Assembly: GCA_964568525.1 (NCBI GenBank)
Contig: CAZMPM010000003.1
Location: 13,487-77,486 of the forward strand
Source of the DNA: CAYZPB01 sp964568525
Lineage (GTDB): Bacteria; Bacillota; Bacilli; Tepidibacillales; Tepidibacillaceae
DNA length: 64,000 nucleotides
Direction: 5' to 3'
The position numbers were made by a program, and so were the translations under genes. This document shows, one piece after another, positions 59,475-64,000 of this stretch. Under the pieces are notes generated by a model. It was not told where the DNA came from, did not search any database, and saw only the letters and a program-made list of their open reading frames with translations. Each line of letters starts with the position of its first letter. Position 1 is the first letter of the stretch.

Positions 59475-60359
59475 ATGGTACATGAAGGAGCATTTAAATC
59501 AGATCACGGACTTGCAGCAACGTTTAAAAATGGTGTAATAATGGACGTTATTAATGCAGAACAAGCCCGAATTGCCGAGGCTGCTGGAGCAGTTGCGGTT
59601 ATGGCACTAGAAAGGGTTCCTTCAGATATTCGTAAAGAGGGTGGCGTTGCAAGAATGGCGGACCCAACGATTATTGCTGAGGTACAAGGTGCGGTTAGTA
59701 TTCCCGTTATGGCGAAAGTAAGAATTGGGCACTTTGTGGAAGCCCGCATTTTAGAGGCTCTGGGTGTCGATTATATTGACGAGAGCGAGGTACTTACTCC
59801 AGCTGACGAGTTATATCATGTTAATAAGTATGCATTTAATGTGCCATTTGTGAATGGCGCGAAGGATCTTGGAGAGGCACTACGCCGAATTGGTGAGGGT
59901 TCTTCCATGCTCCGCACAAAAGGCGAGCCAGGTACTGGCAACATAGTTGAGGCAGTTCGCCACATGCGTATGGTAATGGCGCAGATTCGTCGAATCGAGA
60001 ATATGCGTGATGATGAGCTTGCTGCAGAGGCGAAAAATTTGGCGGCACCGCTTGGCTTAGTAAAATACATTCATGAGCATGGCAGATTACCGGTTATAAA
60101 TTTTGCTGCGGGCGGAATTGCGACACCAGCAGATGCGGCGTTGATGATTCAATTGGGTGCCGACGGAGTTTTTGTAGGGTCGGGTATTTTTAAATCAGAG
60201 AATCCTGAGAAGTATGCGAAAGCGATTGTAGAAACTGCAAGAAATGCAGAGGATTACGAATTGATGGCACGAGTTTCTACGGGACTAGGCGGCGCAATGA
60301 AGGGACTAGACATTGCGAAGTTATCTGCAGAAGAGCGAATGAGCGAACGAGGCTGGTAA
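59475..60359 (+). CDS. pdxS: Pyridoxal 5'-phosphate synthase subunit PdxS
   Basis: 294-residue TIM-barrel synthase subunit making PLP from ribose 5-phosphate, glyceraldehyde 3-phosphate and ammonia. Lysines in VMDVINAE(Q)-type and PVMAKVRIGHF segments are conserved, as are GEPGTGNIVEAVRHMR and NFAAGGIATPADAALM. Start ATG 59475 is eight bases after AGGAG. The glutaminase partner gene pdxT, normally immediately next, is absent: serS begins 23 bases later. PdxS alone can use free ammonia. Confidence 0.97.
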   Translation: MVHEGAFKSDHGLAATFKNGVIMDVINAEQARIAEAAGAVAVMALERVPSDIRKEGGVARMADPTIIAEVQGAVSIPVMAKVRIGHFVEARILEALGVDYIDESEVLTPADELYHVNKYAFNVPFVNGAKDLGEALRRIGEGSSMLRTKGEPGTGNIVEAVRHMRMVMAQIRRIENMRDDELAAEAKNLAAPLGLVKYIHEHGRLPVINFAAGGIATPADAALMIQLGADGVFVGSGIFKSENPEKYAKAIVETARNAEDYELMARVSTGLGGAMKGLDIAKLSAEERMSERGW

Positions 60360-60382
60360 TTAGCTGCTAGGAGGTCGATAGT

Positions 60383-61672
60383 GTGTTAGATATCAAACTG
60401 CTAAGAAATGATTTAGAACGCGTAAAAGTGGCACTTACTAACCGAAATGATAAGCCGACAGCGATTGAGAGTTTTACGCGGCTGGACAAAGATCGACTTA
60501 GAATTTTGCAAGAGGTAGAGCAACTGAAAAGTGTTAGGAACTCCGTTAGCAAGGAAGTTGCTACTCTAAAATCTGCGGGAACTGATGCCGAGGATTTAAT
60601 CGTCAGAATGCGCGAGGTTGGTGAGCAGATTAAGGGACTTGATGATGCGCTTCGTGAAAAAGAGGTCGCCATCAATGAACTTATTCTGAACATACCAAAT
60701 ATTCCGCATGAGTCAGTACCAATCGGGAAATCAGAAGAAGATAATATAATTGTTCATACATGGGGTAGCCCAGTTAAATTTACATTTCAGCCTAAGGCAC
60801 ATTACGAGCTGGGTGAGAACCTGGGCATATTGGATTTCGAGCGAGCTGCTAAAGTGACTGGGGCACGTTTTGTTTTCTATAAAGGACTTGGGGCGCGTTT
60901 AGAGCGGGCACTTATTAACTTTATGATGGATCTGCATGCGAATGAGCATGGGTATGATGAGATGCTACCGCCGTATATCGTGAATAGTGGGAGCATGATT
61001 GGGACTGGCCAATTGCCGAAGTTTGCCGATGATGCGTTTAAATTGGAGAAAACTGATTATTACTTGATTCCGACAGCCGAAGTTCCAGTTACTAATTATT
61101 ATCAAAATGAGATTATAGATATGAACGAGTTGCCGCAGAAATTTACTGCTTACAGCGCTTGTTTTCGTTCAGAAGCTGGCTCAGCCGGCCGCGATACGCG
61201 AGGCATAATTCGCCAGCATCAATTTAATAAGGTAGAACTAGTGAAATTTACTGCACCTGAGGACTCGTATGAGGAGCTAGAGAAGTTAGTCAATAATGCT
61301 GAGCAGGTACTTCAATTGCTTGAACTTCCGTATCAGAAAGTGGCTCTCTGCACTGGTGACCTTGGTTTTTCTAGCGCAAAAACTTATGACCTTGAGGTAT
61401 GGATACCAAGCGAGCAGAAGTATCGCGAGATTTCATCTTGCAGTAACTTCGAGGCTTTTCAAGCTACACGTGCTAACATACGTTTTCGCCGTGACAAAAA
61501 CAGTAAACCGGAGTTCGTGCATACCTTAAACGGCTCAGGTTTGGCAGTTGGGCGAACGGTTGCTGCGATTTTGGAGAATTTTCAGCAGGAGGATGGCAGC
61601 GTATTAATACCGAAAGCACTAGTGGGTTATATGGGTGGTGTTAATCGGATAACAAAAACTAACAAAAGATAA
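60383..61672 (+). CDS. serS: Seryl-tRNA synthetase
   Basis: 429-residue class II synthetase. The N-terminal tRNA-binding coiled coil is at ~1-105. Catalytic motifs: TAEVPVTNYY, FRSEAGSAGRDTRGIIRQHQF-type motif 2 (residues ~267-285), and motif 3 NGSGLAVGRTVAAILENFQ. It starts with GTG eight bases after AGGAGG. A tRNA-Ser gene follows, as in Bacillus. Confidence 0.97.
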   Translation: MLDIKLLRNDLERVKVALTNRNDKPTAIESFTRLDKDRLRILQEVEQLKSVRNSVSKEVATLKSAGTDAEDLIVRMREVGEQIKGLDDALREKEVAINELILNIPNIPHESVPIGKSEEDNIIVHTWGSPVKFTFQPKAHYELGENLGILDFERAAKVTGARFVFYKGLGARLERALINFMMDLHANEHGYDEMLPPYIVNSGSMIGTGQLPKFADDAFKLEKTDYYLIPTAEVPVTNYYQNEIIDMNELPQKFTAYSACFRSEAGSAGRDTRGIIRQHQFNKVELVKFTAPEDSYEELEKLVNNAEQVLQLLELPYQKVALCTGDLGFSSAKTYDLEVWIPSEQKYREISSCSNFEAFQATRANIRFRRDKNSKPEFVHTLNGSGLAVGRTVAAILENFQQEDGSVLIPKALVGYMGGVNRITKTNKR

Positions 61673-61689
61673 ATATTTATCAGTTGGAC

Positions 61690-61719
61690 TTGAAATTGTT
61701 GGCAAGAATGTGCTATTAT
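61690..61719 (+). promoter_or_regulatory. Candidate tRNA promoter
   Basis: TTGAAA (61690-61695), 18-base spacer, TATTAT (61714-61719), 24 bases before tRNA-Ser. Confidence 0.5.
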
Positions 61720-61742
61720 ATCATCTGTTGATAATTAAATAT

Positions 61743-61834
61743 GGAGAGGTGGTCGAGCTTGGTTTAAGGCACCGGTCTTGAAAACCGGCGAGCGTGTGAG
61801 CGTTCCGTGGGTTCGAATCCCACCCTCTCCGCCA
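61743..61834 (+). tRNA. tRNA-Ser (anticodon TGA)
   Basis: Class II tRNA with long variable arm. Acceptor stem GGAGAGG/CCTCTCC, discriminator G and encoded CCA. The anticodon stem CCGGT/ACCGG encloses CTTGAAA, with TGA at 61779-61781. T-loop TTCGAAT. It lies just after serS. Confidence 0.97.
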
Positions 61835-61838
61835 TTAC

Positions 61839-61861
61839 AATAGCCGATTAGGCTATTTTTT
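61839..61861 (+). terminator. Hairpin terminator after tRNA-Ser
   Basis: AATAGCC / GGCTATT with a five-base loop, continuing into a T-run. Short but perfect. Confidence 0.6.
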
Positions 61862-61906
61862 GCTTAAGGCGTCTTATTTGTCTCAGGCGCAATTAACAAT
61901 GTCCGC

Positions 61907-61983
61907 GTGCCCGTAGCTCAGTTGGATAGAGCACAAGTTTCCTAAACTTGGTGTCGGGGGTTCAAGTCCCTCCGGGCATACCA
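61907..61983 (+). tRNA. tRNA-Arg (anticodon CCT)
   Basis: 77 bases with encoded CCA. Acceptor GTGCCCG/CGGGCAT (first pair G-U), D arm TAGCTCAGTTGGATAGAGCA, anticodon stem CAAGT/ACTTG with CCT at 61941-61943, T-loop TTCAAGT. It decodes AGG. Confidence 0.96.
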
Positions 61984-62041
61984 TTTTTTTGCTTTTATAC
62001 GTGAAGGGATTGTGAGAAATGTCTTTATCTAGTATAAAAAG

Positions 62042-62076
62042 ATAAAAAAAAAGACACATCCGTCTGGTGTGTCTTC
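62042..62076 (-). terminator. Orphan - strand terminator
   Basis: On the - strand, AAGACACACC and GATGTGTCTT form a stem followed by nine T residues. On the + strand no T-run follows. No - strand gene lies upstream of it within the gap. Confidence 0.75.
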
Positions 62077-62142
62077 CATGAAAAAGAGATGGAGTGTATC
62101 GAACAAATCAAATTTGTCATCTACAAATATTACAATAACACA

Positions 62143-62185
62143 TTGTGAAATATAATACAAGCATTTTTTGTAAAATAATTCACAA
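62143..62185. repeat. Large inverted repeat upstream of tadA
   Basis: Two 18-base arms (62143-62160 and 62168-62185), beginning TTGTGAA and ending TTCACAA, match at 15 of 18 positions around a seven-base loop. It could be an operator or an RNA hairpin. Confidence 0.7.
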
Positions 62186-62271
62186 ACTGCAGTTTTCGCG
62201 GATTTATGTATTTTATCCGGTTTGGGTGTATAATGGGGTCGATTAGGTGAATGGTTTTAGAGGAGATAATG

Positions 62272-62769
62272 ATGTTGAAGCAAAATGAATTTGCGCAGAC
62301 GGATATTGAATATATGCAACAAGCCCTGGAAGAAGCACAAAAAGCTGCTGTCTTAGGAGAAGTGCCGGTTGGGGCAGTAATTGTTAAAGATGGGGCAGTA
62401 ATTGGACGCGGCTATAATCTCCGCGAGCAATTACGGAACTCTCTTGCACATGCTGAGTTGATAGCGATCGATGAAGCGAGTCGAAAGTTGAATAATTGGC
62501 GACTTGAGGGGGCAACGCTCTATGTAACGCTAGAGCCTTGTCCGATGTGTGCAGGTGCAATTGTCCAATCGCGCATCAAGCGACTGGTCTATGGTGCGAC
62601 AGATGCGAAGGGTGGTTCAGCGGGTACTATTGTTAATCTTGTTGAAGAAGAACGTTTTAATCATCAAGTAGATGAGATAGTAGCTGGTGTGCTGGCTGAG
62701 GAGTCTGCGACAATGCTAAGTAATTTTTTTCAGGATATTCGTACAAAAAGCAGTTATAAAAAAGCATAA
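62272..62769 (+). CDS. tadA: tRNA-specific adenosine deaminase
   Basis: 165-residue zinc deaminase making inosine at A34 of tRNA-Arg(ACG). Zinc/proton-shuttle motif HAELIAID and LEPCPMCAGA are intact, and EVPVGAVIVKDG is the family start. I chose ATG 62272, six bases after GAGGAG; earlier in-frame starts overlap that site. In Bacillus the scr RNA and dnaX follow; here a K+ transporter gene follows instead. Confidence 0.95.
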   Translation: MLKQNEFAQTDIEYMQQALEEAQKAAVLGEVPVGAVIVKDGAVIGRGYNLREQLRNSLAHAELIAIDEASRKLNNWRLEGATLYVTLEPCPMCAGAIVQSRIKRLVYGATDAKGGSAGTIVNLVEEERFNHQVDEIVAGVLAEESATMLSNFFQDIRTKSSYKKA

Positions 62770-62786
62770 TTGAGGAGTGTCAGACG

Positions 62787-64000
62787 GTGCCAGATAAGCG
62801 TGAGAAGAAGATTGAGCTTACAGGCGTACAGATAATTGTACTAGCCTATTTCCTTTCAATAATTGTAGCAACAATTTTACTATTGCTCCCCGTTTTTCAT
62901 CGCGAAGGAGTATCAGTCGCGCTGATTGACGCTTTTTTTATGGCAACTAGTGCGGTAACAGTAACCGGCCTAACATCTGTGAATACGGCAGCTACATTTA
63001 ACATCGGAGGACAGTTTGTTATATTGCTGTTTATGCAGTTAGGTGGCGTCGGTATTATGACGTTGGGTACATTTATCTGGCTCGTTGCCGGTCGCAAAAT
63101 AGGTATGCGTGAACGGGAGTTAATCAAAATTGATCATAATCGGTCTGAGTTCAGTGGCTTAGTACAACTGATGCGGCGGGTGCTGGGAATAGTTTTTGCA
63201 ATTGAGTTGACTGCAACATTGATTGTTGGAACGTATTTGCTTCAGTACTACTCAACATGGTATGAAGCTTACTATAGTGGGCTGTTTCACACCATTTCCG
63301 CTTTTACAAATGCTGGCTTTGATGTATTTGGCGATTCGCTAATTAACTTCTCTAATAATTATCCATTCCAATTAATGATTATGCTTTTAATCATTCTCGG
63401 TGGCATTGGTTTTCCGGTGCTAATTGAGATTAAGGAATTTATAACAGCGAAGAAAGGGACTCGTCGTAATTTTCGCTTTTCGCTATTTAGCAAACTGGCG
63501 ACTAGCACTTTTGCGGTGTTATTAATTGTTGGATTTGTATTGATTCTGTTATTTGAGAATAGTGGAACATTTGCAGGGATGGCATGGCACGAGAAAGTGT
63601 TCTACGCACTATTTAATTCGGTTGCGGCGCGAAGTAGTGGCTATGTGACCATGGACGTGACACTTTTTTCACCGCATACACTTTTTTTAATTACGATATT
63701 GATGTTTATTGGGGCGAGTCCATCGAGTGCGGGTGGCGGTATAAGAACGACTACCTTTGCGTTGGTAGTACTGGCCATTGCTGGTTTTGTTAGGGGTAAG
63801 CGGGATTTAACGATTTTCAAAAGACGGATCGAGCAGGAAGATATTCTCAAGAGTTTTATGGTTTTTACGACAGCAATTCTGATTTTGGGGACCAGCGTTA
63901 TTCTACTGCAGCTCTTTGAGAGTGAGAATTTTACATTGATGCAGATTGTCTATGAAGTGACCTCAGCATTCGGTACGACAGGTTCTTCAATGGGTATTAC
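62787..64000 (+). CDS. ktrB: Ktr/Trk-type potassium uptake membrane subunit, partial
   Basis: The frame is open from GTG 62787 (nine bases after GGAG) to the window edge, 404 codons and at least eight hydrophobic segments. Selectivity-filter-like repeats are visible: ATSAVTVTGLTSVNT, then HTISAFTNAGFDVFG and SVAARSSGYVTMD further on, and a fourth at ~EVTSAFGTTGSSMG near the edge. It forms the K+ pore and normally works with a KtrA RCK subunit, which is not in view. The C-terminus is missing. Confidence 0.93.
   Translation, partial: MPDKREKKIELTGVQIIVLAYFLSIIVATILLLLPVFHREGVSVALIDAFFMATSAVTVTGLTSVNTAATFNIGGQFVILLFMQLGGVGIMTLGTFIWLVAGRKIGMRERELIKIDHNRSEFSGLVQLMRRVLGIVFAIELTATLIVGTYLLQYYSTWYEAYYSGLFHTISAFTNAGFDVFGDSLINFSNNYPFQLMIMLLIILGGIGFPVLIEIKEFITAKKGTRRNFRFSLFSKLATSTFAVLLIVGFVLILLFENSGTFAGMAWHEKVFYALFNSVAARSSGYVTMDVTLFSPHTLFLITILMFIGASPSSAGGGIRTTTFALVVLAIAGFVRGKRDLTIFKRRIEQEDILKSFMVFTTAILILGTSVILLQLFESENFTLMQIVYEVTSAFGTTGSSMGI

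Larger units (their letters stand above)
61984..62271. other. Gene-free gap with terminator and inverted repeats
   Basis: 288 bases between tRNA-Arg and tadA with no credible ORF. It holds a terminator pointing left (62042-62076), a small ATTTGT/ACAAAT hairpin (62112-62128), a large inverted repeat (62143-62185) and, before tadA, a TATAAT (62229-62234) with a poor -35. Confidence 0.7.

Noticed and set aside
62080..62120. Short - strand ORF starting ATG near 62120
   Set aside because: No ribosome site; it reads through the terminator hairpin and looks like chance.
62770..62786. 4.5S (scr) RNA after tadA, as in Bacillus
   Set aside because: Only 17 bases separate tadA from the K+ transporter gene.
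1..64000. CRISPR arrays, insertion sequences, prophage or integrative elements
   Set aside because: No regularly spaced repeats, transposase, integrase or phage genes were seen; gene order is conserved core.

Overview
The window is a low-GC Bacillota (class Bacilli) chromosome segment spanning the replication origin. Three things support this: the dnaA-dnaN-yaaA-recF-gyrB-gyrA block on the + strand, the rpmH-rnpA-yidD-yidC-jag-mnmE-mnmG-rsmG-noc-parA-parB block running away from it on the - strand, and Bacilli marker genes (rpoE delta subunit, walRKHIJ, noc, ywiB/ytqA/yugP-type genes). I cannot name the genus. I see no insertion sequence, prophage, CRISPR array or integron; the region is vertically inherited core genome.

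Layout. 1-6489 (-): murA (partial), fsa, fbaA, pyrG, rpoE, a DUF1934 gene, speB, speE. 6757-7443 (+): zinc metallopeptidase. 7415-11341 (-): a DUF2520 dehydrogenase-like gene, panB-panC-panD and a YtqA-type radical SAM gene behind a structured leader. 11656-13870 (+): an asnB homologue and a CsoR-family repressor. 13899-27001 (-): walR-walK-walH-walI-walJ-htrA-rlmH-metY-metA-orf-orf-ppaC with no recognisable internal terminator. 27141-35410 (-): LysM/M23 endopeptidase, purA, dnaB, rplI, DUF2232, rpsR, ssb, rpsF, ychF, DUF951. 35500-46500 (-): bactofilin, M23 peptidase, DUF4446, parB, parA, noc, rsmG, mnmG, mnmE, jag, yidC, yidD, rnpA, rpmH. 46500-48360: bipartite oriC flanking dnaA. 46879-64000 (+): dnaA to gyrA, a TIM-barrel lipoprotein, guaB, dacA, pdxS, serS, tRNA-Ser, tRNA-Arg, tadA and the start of a Ktr-type K+ transporter.

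Most interesting signal: each of the three systems here that normally takes nitrogen from glutamine appears to lack its glutaminase. CTP synthase carries Gly at the position of the class I nucleophile Cys379. The AsnB homologue has Ser instead of the N-terminal Cys and has lost four further glutamine-binding residues. pdxS is followed directly by serS without the usual pdxT. The simplest reading is a lineage that uses free ammonia for these amidations. Residue changes and gene order are read from the sequence; the physiology is inference.

Other points of note: a pyrG leader starting GGGC with an attenuator hairpin (candidate CTP-sensing reiterative transcription); a fusion protein with a degenerate diacylglycerol-kinase-like half and a permuted papain-like hydrolase half; a structured, terminator-bearing leader before the pantothenate operon; two perfect parS sites and a perfect Noc-binding core; a DnaA-trio-like element in oriC; and an orphan - strand terminator plus large inverted repeat in the gap before tadA.
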